This document shows, piece after piece, positions 44,544 through 54,245 of a stretch of DNA of 64,000 nt. A program made the translations under genes and the position numbers. Numbering within the stretch: position 1 is the first letter of the stretch; every line of letters starts with the position of its first letter. This stretch comes from Favolaschia claudopus (lineage: Eukaryota > Basidiomycota > Agaricomycetes > Agaricales > Mycenaceae). The notes under the pieces were generated by a model. It had not been told where the DNA came from and made no database searches. It saw nothing but the letters and a program-made list of their open reading frames with translations. The stretch spans positions 124,001-188,000 of the forward strand of contig JAWWNJ010000132.1 in the NCBI GenBank assembly GCA_037176885.1, in the 5' to 3' direction.

Positions 44544-44566
44544 AGCACTTGGTGCCACCAAGTGCT
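44544..44566. repeat. Perfect 11-bp-arm hairpin
   Basis: AGCACTTGGTG, one base, then CACCAAGTGCT. It lies beside a second small palindrome (TGATAC...GTATCA, about 44522-44543) and an AT-rich block to 44750 with several ATTATAAC/GTTATAAT inversions. Confidence 0.8.
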
Positions 44567-44989
44567 GTCCAAAATTATAATACGAAAAATTATAACAATA
44601 TTATATCATGGATAATACGGATATGATACGAGCCTGAGAGGTCGCTCAGATTATTAATACACAATGTTATAATATGATTATAACACGAGTATAATACAAT
44701 ACGAGAGGACCGTATTATGCGTATTATTTTTGTATCATCTTGGGGTGACTCCGGCTGGAGGTAGGCCGTGGGGATGACCAGTCTCATCTTTCTAGGCTTG
44801 CATCTGAGGTTTGACTCTTCAGTTACTAATTCCCTACAAATTCTCCACCAAAACAGTGTGGATCAGCGATTGATGATCGGCATGATGGAGAGTTGCCGCC
44901 TGGGCCCGAAGGAAAAGTTGAAAAATATGTTGGAATTGAGACAGAGCTGCCGCGATCCTGTTGTAGAACATTCACTGAACACTGTGAAA

Positions 44990-45125
44990 AGTAAAAGCAC
45001 TCATATGTCGTGCCTGGCACTCATTTTCGAAATTTAGCACTGATATGAAGTGCTTAGGGAATGAGTGCTTTTTGGGGCACTTTTTATTAGTGCTTTGAAG
45101 CACTAATCCCCGAAGCACTACATAC
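44990..45125. repeat. Cluster of AGCACT/AGTGCT hairpins
   Basis: AAAAGCACTCAT and ATGAGTGCTTTT are exact inverted copies; ATTAGTGCTT/AAGCACTAAT forms another stem. At least seven AGCACT or AGTGCT units lie within 140 bp. The same hexamers form the hairpin at 44544, so 44540-45125 may be one foldback element. Confidence 0.65.
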
Positions 45126-45567
45126 AAATATCGAAGAGTAACCTTGGGCCGGATCGGCAAGGTGAGTTGCCAGAATGCCGGAACAGCGGCATTTCTCAAA
45201 TAAAAGTTCAACTCGAGTCACTCGGGTTGTACTTTTTGAATCTGTCCTTAGGATTGACCGGCCTGCCTATGTATGCCAATCCCGTTAAAAGAATGCCTTA
45301 GTAAATGATTATGGCACCGTACCACGCCTAGTTCACAGTGTGAGCGTATTGGTTTGCCACTTGCTTCGCTTTTGGAGTCGCTTTGGGCACCGTTTCAATT
45401 TGTCGAAATCTCACGTCCTTGAAATTGACTGAGACGTGAAACAATGCATACCTACACGTAGCAGACGTACTTAATTGACGCATCGGCCTAGCGGACAAAT
45501 AACTTTGGATTTTATCTGAATTTTTGAGAATTTTCCAAGGGGCGACCTGTCAAGCGGCATCAGAAAA

Positions 45568-45703
45568 TTTGTTCGGTGCTTCGTTCATCTTCGGAAGAGA
45601 CAGCCGCCTGTGGTTGGGTGTGGGGAACCACTGGGCGGAGGTGAAATCTACCTCCGCCGTGGGCCCAGGTCGTGGGGCGAAGGGGTGAAGGAGAATGAAC
45701 CCA
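45568..45703. repeat. Repeat A, copy 1
   Basis: About 136 bp, from TTTGTTCGGTG to GAATGAACCCA. It is nearly identical to 45957-46094 in the same orientation. Confidence 0.9.
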
Positions 45704-45804
45704 GACTTCGCCCCACTAGCAGCTGTCCGACTCCGTAGGAGTAAGTAAAGACAAAAATTGGCTGTGAGAACAAGGTGAAACCATAAAAGGTGAGGGTGGG
45801 TGGG

Positions 45805-45955
45805 GAAAGAAAATTTGTTGCCAAAGGAATCCAAGCTGAGGCTGAGAGGTTGTCGTCGTATCGTCGACGTGGCGGGAGAAAGAGAGAAGGTCCGATCAAT
45901 GCATCACTCCGCTGTCACAAAACATCACACTGTCACTGCGTTACCAGTGTTCGCA
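45805..45955. repeat. Repeat B, copy 1 (151 bp, perfect match to 50219-50369)
   Basis: It begins GAAAGAAAATTTGTTGCC and ends CCAGTGTTCGCA. I see no mismatch with the copy 4.4 kb downstream. It abuts repeat A copy 2. Confidence 0.92.
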
Positions 45956-45956
45956 T

Positions 45957-46094
45957 TTTGTTCGGTGAAGTTCGTTCATCTTCGGAAGAGACAGCCGCCT
46001 GTGGTTGGGTGTGGGGAACCACTGGGCGGAGGTGAAATCTACCTCCGCCGTGGGCCCAAGTCGTGGGGCGAAGGGGTGAAGGAGAATGAACCCA
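45957..46094. repeat. Repeat A, copy 2
   Basis: This is the direct copy of 45568-45703 with a small change near its start (GGTGAAGTTCG versus GGTGCTTCG). A-spacer-B could be an LTR of a small retroelement, with this copy left by rearrangement. Confidence 0.9.
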
Positions 46095-49000
46095 AACAAG
46101 ACGCCCAGGCGAGGGCAGCCCGAAGGCCCACGGCTAACCCACAAGAAAAGGCGGCTTGAGGAATTAGTGAGTGCCAGATCTATCTTTACAGCTAGATTTC
46201 GGCATGGATTTGAGTTTGAGGGGTAACCTGATCAGGAGTTGATGCCTAAGCTTGAGAGAAGTTACAGTATGTGCACATTCGAGGCGAAGCACGATGTTTT
46301 CCGTAAGGCAGAGACAATGAGAAATGATAAACAGATATTCCGAATTTTGCAGGTGAGCAAGGGTGAGCAGAACAGATACTAGATCTTTCCTGAGAGGCTG
46401 AGACACCGGGAACCAGACTGGAAATCAGCGAGTTGAACTATTTTGAATACATCGAAGAAGTTGGCCCAGATAGACAGGACGTGCGGGGCTGGCAGTCAGA
46501 AAACTGAGCTACTTGAATAAATCGCAGCGGAAGTTGATCCGAGTGCACGGAATTTGTGACTTATGTAAAAATTTTGAATGCCAAAAATTTCGAGATATTG
46601 ACGTCCGAGGAGACTAGTGGACTGAGCTTCAAAAGAAGTAACCGGGGCTTAAAACGATTTCAGTTGGAGGTGAATCAAATCCTGGTGATTGGGTGAGCCG
46701 ATTGCAGGACATAAATATGAATGAATCTGCCCGTGGTTCGTCAGATAGTAGGAGCACATCCACGAAATCAACGAAGGCATGATTTTGTGAGAGATAAGAA
46801 TGAGACGGCGTATTGAGGGGCATTGGAAGCCAACCAGACATTGGGAAATTAATAGAACGTGGAATATCCACTTGAGAACAAGATTGAAGGAATTAAACAG
46901 ACACACGGCCACTGATATCGAGCTGAGACACAAACCTGTCCATTTGCACAAACACATCCAGACAGAAACCAACAAGTATTTCGTTCGGTCTAACGATGAG
47001 CGAGAGGCCAAATTGTTTGAGAAGATTGCACGAGGTATGAAGTAAAAGTGAACCGCGAGGAGCGGTGTCCGACGTCACCGAAGGCAGACTATAAGTGGGG
47101 AGCGGAACGCCACCGTAGATCCAGATCGACGGTGACCATAAATCGGAATCGTGAAGCAACCGCAAAGGATACTAGTGAAGTCTAAAGGCAGCCCCACAAG
47201 AGGCAAGGGTGTTTGATGGATGAGATAAACGACGACCGAAAATTCAAAGTAAGCTTAGCCTTTGTGAAGCGAGTTTGGAGTGTATTGAGAAGTGAGTGGG
47301 TGAACACAGTTTCAGAAATTGTCCGTTCGAAGTGAATTGCAATTGACGCAAAGGGAAGGCAGAGCCAACCAGTGGTGAAACGGGGTCGTGGCGCGGTTAC
47401 TGCACAGTGAGGGTGAATCCAAAGGAGGACCTCGAAATAGGTTCAACCAGAGCACTGGGTTTGGCTGGCACGATAGCGTTATCGTGAAGTAAGAATATTG
47501 TATGTGCCGAAAAGCATGCAACATTCAATGAACAATATAATCCTTTCGAGGCGAAGACACCACTTGGGCGGTTGTAGCGATGGTAAAGAAGCCAACAAAG
47601 AACATAGCTCACAAGAGGATAGTTCAATGACACAGATCAAAGTCACGGCTCGTGAAAGGGTACGATGACCACAACCAGCGTTTGGCGGTTAATTGTGTGT
47701 GCCATATCTCACGAAAAAAGGTTGAGGAGAGATAATCTAGAGAATGTGAGATTTTGCGAAGTGTGACATGCCAAATTGAACCGTGCTTGGAATCGTGAAG
47801 ATCCGAAAGACATACAGGATTCAGAATTCCGCCCTCCAACATCGAGGAGAAGATTGAAAGCATACAGCATTAGCGCACGCCGCACAGAAGTGATACGTCG
47901 TGTAACATGACCTTGAATGATGGCCAATAATCCGGCTGAACGTTTTTGGGATGAGAGGACAACCGGTCCGAGCAGATTCGAATCTTCGTCCAGAAATTCG
48001 GGATTCAAGAAAATCCTAAAGCGAGCCAGCCATAGTCGTTTCAAAATTCCAAGCAATATAGCATGTAAGCGGGCTAATGTTGCGAAAGGTGAGATTAAAG
48101 ACCGGTGTGGTGTGAACGAACAAGACAGGAAGTTGAGAGCCTAATGAACAGAAGATGGGAACCGCGGAGTGACGTTCGGAACGGAGCACAAGGTCAATGG
48201 CGTCCATCGCATTCAGCAAAATCGAGTCAAACTTCTTTGCATAAATGCCAGGAGGACTTGCCACCCCGAAGCAATGCAGCTTAACGAAAAATTGAACGAC
48301 AAGAAATCTCATCGTGATTGCTGGCCATGGTTCAATTCAAACTCGGTGTCGAACATCGCACTCGGCGAGAAAATCTAATGAAAACGCCCCTTTAAAGGTG
48401 TAGAGAAGTTTTGCCGATAAGTTTGGTCAATTGATCGAGGAAAATCATAAGGCCCGAGGCCTAAGGAACGTGATCGTCCGAAGCAATCGCCTCCCTGACG
48501 AATTGCAGTGTAACAAACTGCGCGAGAAGAAGTCCGGGCGCAATTATTGGCATGAACCCCCAAACAGTTATGGAAGATCAGCGTGCAACAAACATTGACG
48601 TTGGAATGAAAAGGCAATTTGGAGTGACAGTGGTAACCCAAGCATAAATACTGATATGAAAGAAGGGGCTGGAAAGCCCAAGAATTTCTTCCTACACTGG
48701 ATGAAAATTGAACGTGAAGCAATGGTAGTATCGACATTGATGTACGCAGTGGAAAACAGGGTTTAACGATTGAGAGGGGCAAGTCGTATCGCGGCCCAGC
48801 AAAATGCCGCAACGAGCCAAAATAGAGGGAACAACTTGAAAACGAAACGTGCGGGGTTGCCAGCGTAAAACACCGACAAGCCAAATTGAGATAGAGGAAT
48901 ATACGAACAAAGGCGGCCTGAACGTAAGCCGTTGTACTCGAGTATGGGGAGGGAACAGGGCATCAAAAGCCAGACAGACAATAAGACCTACGAAAGCGAG

Positions 49001-50218
49001 GGTTTCATTCAACTTCCCCGAGCTTTCGGACACAATCCAAAATCTGGAATATCATGAAATGGGGCAGAAGGTGGGACAAAGGAATAGATCATCGCTTTGA
49101 GCGGCGGAACGCAGTGCCAAAACCCATAGTAGAATTCAACGCTGGACGCGGCGGAACGCGGGCACGAAGGCCAGAATAGAAATCTGCGAGACGCAAAATA
49201 AAACGGAATCCGAGAGAGCACTTGCTTAACATTAAGGACCTAAAGGCTGATCAGTCAAGGGACGTACCGGACCAATTTCACTCCAGATGAGGTAGTGTGA
49301 CAGACCAGAATATAGTTCATCGGTCGAGCGCAGGGTCGGAGCCCGGAATCAAAAAGTCAATTATCATCGCTGCACACGGCGGGACGCGGGGACGAAGCCC
49401 AATATTATAACATCGCTGCACGCGGCGGAACGCGGGACAGAGTCCAATACTGATGTACGGAGCGGGACGCGGCTTCAAAGCCCACGGAAGATTTCATCGC
49501 TGAACGCGGCGGAACGCGGGGTCAAAGGCCCAATAACAATGTTCATCGCTGAACGCGGCGGGGTCAAAGCCCAAGAGTAAAGTTCATCGCTAACGCGGCG
49601 GAACGCGGGGTCAAGGCCCAAGACCAAATTTCATCGCTGAACGCGGCGGAACGCGGGGTCAAAGCCCAAGAGTAAAGTTCATCGCTAACGCGGCGGAACG
49701 CGGGGTCAATCATCGCTGAACGCGGCGGAATGCGGGACACAGTCCAAGACCTAGAAATCGTAGTACGCGACGGCACCGCTAAGCCCAACACGAGCGGGAA
49801 GAGCCGCAATGAGTGTGGTAGAAATACATATGAATCCTGCTCCCCGTGGAGGAACGCGAGGACATATAGTCCAAAAGATGCGGATACGACCGGCGGATTA
49901 GGAGAAGGGTGGTACTTACGATCAGAAAGACACAGAGTTGACGCCAAATTCAGAGTGGCAAGAGGTCGAGAAAGAGGTCGACGGGTAAGATTGCCCTGTT
50001 TGATGAGGAAGCGGAGGGCATGGTCGAAAGAGATACCGCAGAGATATCCGTGCTAGGTTGAGACCAGAAGAATCTTATGGTGACAGAGGAACGCTAAGTG
50101 AATGTGTCTGAGACTAGATGTCGAGGGAAAACTTGATGTGCTGGCAAGTCAAAGTGGGGAAGCATATAGAGGTCGTGGAGATGTGGTAGAAAGTGCTGAT
50201 GGAGTTGAGAAGGCTACA
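46095..50218. other. 4.1 kb without credible ORFs between repeat B copies
   Basis: Stops occur in every frame. The longest ORFs (about 120-170 codons) have no recognisable motifs. The stretch could be the interior of a non-autonomous or very old retroelement bounded by repeats A and B. It contains the minisatellite described separately. Confidence 0.5.
49089..49755. repeat. GC-rich minisatellite, about 12 units of 41-49 bp
   Basis: The unit is approximately CATCGCTGAACGCGGCGG, then AACGCGGGGTCAAAGCCCAA and a variable AT-rich end. Clear starts are at 49365, 49411, 49495, 49544, 49585, 49632, 49680 and 49711; degenerate units extend left to 49089. Units differ by deletions and substitutions. 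Confidence 0.85.
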
Positions 50219-50369
50219 GAAAGAAAATTTGTTGCCAAAGGAATCCAAGCTGAGGCTGAGAGGTTGTCGTCGTATCGTCGACGTGGCGGGAGAAAGAGAG
50301 AAGGTCCGATCAATGCATCACTCCGCTGTCACAAAACATCACACTGTCACTGCGTTACCAGTGTTCGCA
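50219..50369. repeat. Repeat B, copy 2
   Basis: 151 bp identical to 45805-45955. Flanking sequences are unrelated on both sides (AGGCTACA to the left, AAGACCC to the right). Confidence 0.92.
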
Positions 50370-52290
50370 AAGACCCTAACAGTATGTTCGTGTTTGTCGT
50401 CGGTCTTCAACCACTTGAACCCATAGTACTTGCAAACTGCCGCCGAGAAATACACCAACTGAACTCCCCATCATGCTTCTGGGCACCTCGCAAGGATGTT
50501 GTCCTACGCCAGAATTTTTCTGGAGCATACTTAAGTATTCTTTGCTCAGTTGTATTACGTAACTCCGGCCCTGCAGTATGGTCTTTCGCCCGTTTTTTAC
50601 GCTAATTTTCGTATTCAAGTCCTCATATAGCTCAAAGGTACTGGTCCGAACATATTTCAGGCAGATCCACTGCACAAAGAATGTACAGGGAGGCTAGATG
50701 GTGAGATCGAGGCTGATGACAAACACGAACATACTGTTAGGGACGCATCTTGCTCTTCCTCCTCTCCCTCCTCATTCAGCAAGTGGCAAGCAAGTCTTCA
50801 GGTCTGTATCTTCCCTCCTTGCTCTGAATACACGTCCTCCGCCACATTCCCTTTATTCTCAGCCACCTGCTGCGCCTTGCCATAGGTACTATAGGTGGCG
50901 GCGAATGTCATTGGGATTGTTTCGAGGAACGCGTCCGCGGAGCAGTACTGTTCCTAAGCGGGACCATGCCGTGTAATGCTACCTACCTACCTACCTACCG
51001 TCGTGGCGCCTTGCCATAGGCGCTGTGATGACATCTTCTCACCTTGGACGCGTATCGGACGTGATTTCCCTCACTTTCTCTATCTTTTTTTGTATGATAA
51101 CTTCGAACTAACAAATCTACATATCTCCAGGTCTATATCGTTTAAAAGGCCCGGCACACTCGCCGTGGTACTCATTTCTCACCATGGGAGAAACTCGTTG
51201 CTTGGAATCCTGCCTACCCCTCAGCTCTCGGCTTCGGCTTCGCTGTCCACCAAACTTCCGTTTCGCTCGAGGAATTAGCTGGAATTAGGGCAGCTCGCGA
51301 AGGCCCAGAACCATGCTGTGAGCGAAGATACGCAAAACGCGGAGGCGGAGGGGAGTGACCCAGAAGAGGAAGAGATTGTGGATGCACTCAATCCTGGTTC
51401 GTCATCGGAAAATTTGCGCGATTTTAAATCACTCACAGCCTTGCCACCAGAAGAAGCTGCCTCATTTCCTCTCCCTGCTGCGCCCTCCTCCTCCTCGTCT
51501 TCACCATCACCTCCATCCCCACCCTCGGTTCCTTCGCTTCGTCGCCGCCGTAGTCTCGATATACGGCGGGCGTGTTCTTCGATTGGGGTACGTCTCTTCC
51601 TCGATTCATTGGCGCCGTACCAAACCCATTTTTATTTTTCTAGGTATCCCTCTTGGTACCCTCTTCCACATTCGACCCCATGCGTATCCTACTCGCCCTC
51701 GTCCACCCTTGACCTCTCGACCGCGTCTACCGCCGCCCCCATCCTTCGATATTCGCTCCCCAACCTCGATTGCTCGACTCGTCCGCCGTTTCCGATCCCC
51801 GCTTCCACCCACCGTCCATCCCCTCCATCAACGCTCGCGTGTTGGGCTAGGAAACGGCAATCTTACCCATGAAGTCGTCGATAGGCACACGCCTTTTGGT
51901 CGCTGCTCACTCTTGCGACGGCGACCTCTGCGCTTGCGAGTGGTGATCCGCCGATATGCGGCGAATTCTTCCCAATGGACTTTGCGCTTGCCACCAACGC
52001 CTCGTGAGACGGGGAATCGGTACAAAGTGGACACGCTCGCCAGCGTCTGTCTGGCCTCCGTGACGGTGGTCTACCTATACCGAAATCAATCGACGCCGGC
52101 ATCCGCGGCAGCGGTATCTCAATACCGGATGAAGGTGCTTAAGCTCAAAGCGTACGTTTCAGGCGAATATATCTACTGATGAGTCGGACGATATGGGCTT
52201 GCGCGGTAGATGGGGTCATTTTCTTGGTGCGTTCTTTCATAACTCAGAATATCTTCCTGCTCACCCACATCGCGTCGACTTGAAGCTCAC
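50370..52290. other. No gene supported; possible decayed 5' part of the next gene
   Basis: ORFs of up to 274 codons at 51318-52179 lie in CT/CG-rich sequence and give low-complexity Pro/Arg/Ser translations in two overlapping frames. They may hide the 5' exons of the DUF6534-like gene that follows, but I could not assemble them. A four-fold CTAC/CTAC run lies near 50980-50997. Confidence 0.35.
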
Positions 52291-52291
52291 A

Positions 52292-53036
52292 ATGGCACAA
52301 GCCGTCATGATCTTTGTCGTCGTCGGGCAATTCTCTCAGTCGACCGAGTTTGCCAACGTTGTGAAGCTCACAAGCGGAGTCAGGGTGAGCATAACCCCGC
52401 TCAACTAATTACATATTGCGAATTTGACTGACGCTTCCGCAGTCGTGGCTCATCATCACCACCGTCTGCGACATATTAACAACATTCACGCTCATTATCA
52501 TCGTATGTCTCTCATTTATTCATCTACGCTCTATCCTTCTATTTCTTCCCTCACCCCGCGTCTAGTTCTATCAATATCGGATACAAATGCCCTGGGAGGA
52601 ACGCCGCACCGACACCTTCATATCAAAACTCGTGCTCAACACCGTCGAGACTGGCGCCGTAACGATAACTATTCCTCTTATACCCGCTATCTAACTTGGA
52701 GGAAACACGGTAAGTGATCTCTCTCCTATGAATGAATCTGCGGTAGTTGGTTGACATGAATTCGTGCTATAGGACGTTCATCTTGGGCAAGGTGTACGTC
52801 CCAACCAACTTGATTATTCACCAACCGAATCACCTCCCTGATTGTCTGCTCTACATCCCGATAGCTACGCTAACGTTCTGGTATTCACTCTAAACGCACG
52901 CTACGGAGGGGCGCGGCGGAGATTTTGGACGAAGGATGTCCCAGTTCCGCAACGGACGGTGGGGGAGTGTACGTCGATTTATCTTCCGTATAGTACAGAC
53001 GCGGTTAGCACGTCGGAGTGCACTGACGCGCCGTGA
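52292..53036 (+). pseudogene. C-terminal half of a DUF6534-like multi-pass membrane protein gene
   Basis: From 52292 the blocks are MAQAVMIFVVVGQFSQSTEF; an intron (GTGAGC...CCGCAG); SWLIITTVCDILTTFTLIII (a membrane helix); an intron; FYQYRIQMPWEERRTD, FISKLVLNTVETGAVTITI; an intron; TFILGK; an intron (GTACGT...GATAG); and YANVLVFTLNARYGG. This order ending in a YANxLxxxLNAR motif is the signature of the fungal DUF6534 family of presumed seven-helix proteins, whose function is unknown. A TAA at 52692-52694 interrupts the frame after LIPAI, and no convincing N-terminal half is visible, so I call it broken. Confidence 0.55.
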
Positions 53037-53228
53037 GCTGGAAGGCATGTTATTCGAATATTCGCACAATTTAGATATTATAAATGCAAAATGTAGAATG
53101 GATGACTTCCCATAGTGGTAAATATTTTTTTTGGAATATATTTGCTTTTCCGGAGGAGATGCCGGGGGACCCCATCGGGCTCAGATCTCATTTCACCTGT
53201 TTTTAGCTCGTACTAAAGCTTGTTAAAC

Positions 53229-53274
53229 GGTAAATCTGGTCGGGGGGTAGGGACCCCCCGTTCAGATTTTATCC
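53229..53274. terminator. Strong GC hairpin, possible 3'-end structure or element end
   Basis: GGTAAATCTG..CGGGGGGT pairs with ACCCCCCG..CAGATTTTATCC. The stem is about 20 bp with two small mismatches around a short loop. It lies 240 bp after the DUF6534-like frame, together with a smaller CCGGGGG/CCCCATCGG structure near 53170. A role in termination is a guess. Confidence 0.3.
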
Positions 53275-53279
53275 GCCTG

Positions 53280-54245
53280 CTTATCCTCTGAATAGATGGA
53301 TTTGGGAAGTTGGTACCTTATGCCGCTCTCGGACGCTCGGATGCTTCCGTGCCCTTCTGTCGGCAACTGTCGGGATCCATAGGTGGTGTGATGCTTGATC
53401 AGCAAAAATTAGTCCGTTTGATGGCCGCGCCCGAATACGCGTATTGACGCGTCGCAAACGCGTCGAGACGCGCAGAGGAGGCTGTAAGAGACTCTTGCAA
53501 GCCTCGGTGAGAGTTGTCAGCCTGTGAGAGAGTTCTGGATAAAATTATTCCATGTCTACTACAAAAAAGCATGCTGGAAACGAACGAATATTATTTCGAC
53601 ACCATCAAAGCTTGTTGGTCGCCATCATTGGCACCCCTTCAGAAACAATAGGAAATAAATACTACTATGGGAAGTCAACCACTTAGATCTCCTGCAGGTT
53701 GCAAACAAATGGAAGCTTGCCCCGGGGAAAAATAATCTGCGGAAATCATTTCATGAGGTGCTCCTCTAGACGAGCCCGCGATTTTAGCTACTTTTTTTTT
53801 GCATTTTCTCAGTCTGGTTCGATCAATCATCAAGCGTCCATCACGGCCATTGCCGCAGTGTTTCTGGCAGCGACGGCTCTTGTCCTCTTCCATCATGATC
53901 ACAGATTGACTTGCGGGCTGTGAACGCCAGGTGTGCCCGAGTCTCTATGACACCCCTTTAAGTTATGCAGGGTCACTGGCGTGCGGCCATCGATCCATCC
54001 TTGTTTCCACACAACGACCACTACAAACGCCAGAACAAGAAAAATCCCAAGACACGACGTTCTTCCGTGATTCGAAGAAGCCTCGCAATCTTGCTCGCGA
54101 TTGTTCAGGGTCAATTCAGGGTTGTATTGTGTCGCCACACAGGCGCCCCCCAGCGCTTATCACTCAGGCGCCCACACGTTGTGGCTATAAAATCGGCTGA
54201 TTGTATCCGCTTCTTGACTCTTACTCTTGTGCCACCTCACTTGAA
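53280..54245. other. Intergenic, promoter side of the amidohydrolase gene
   Basis: There is no supported gene. The minus translation MEEDKSRR near 53880 resembles the plus translation MEEDKSHR near 30120 and may be a shared small repeat. The ATG of the next gene is 246 bp inside a stretch ending in TGGCTATAAAATC (about 54181), a good TATA box 60 bp upstream of the start codon. Confidence 0.4.

Noticed and set aside
45550..46159. ORFs on both strands within repeats A and B
   Set aside because: The same translations recur because the DNA is repeated; no start context or motif.
49089..49755. CRISPR-like regular repeats
   Set aside because: Repeats are contiguous, imperfect and without unique spacers, in a eukaryotic genome; this is a minisatellite.
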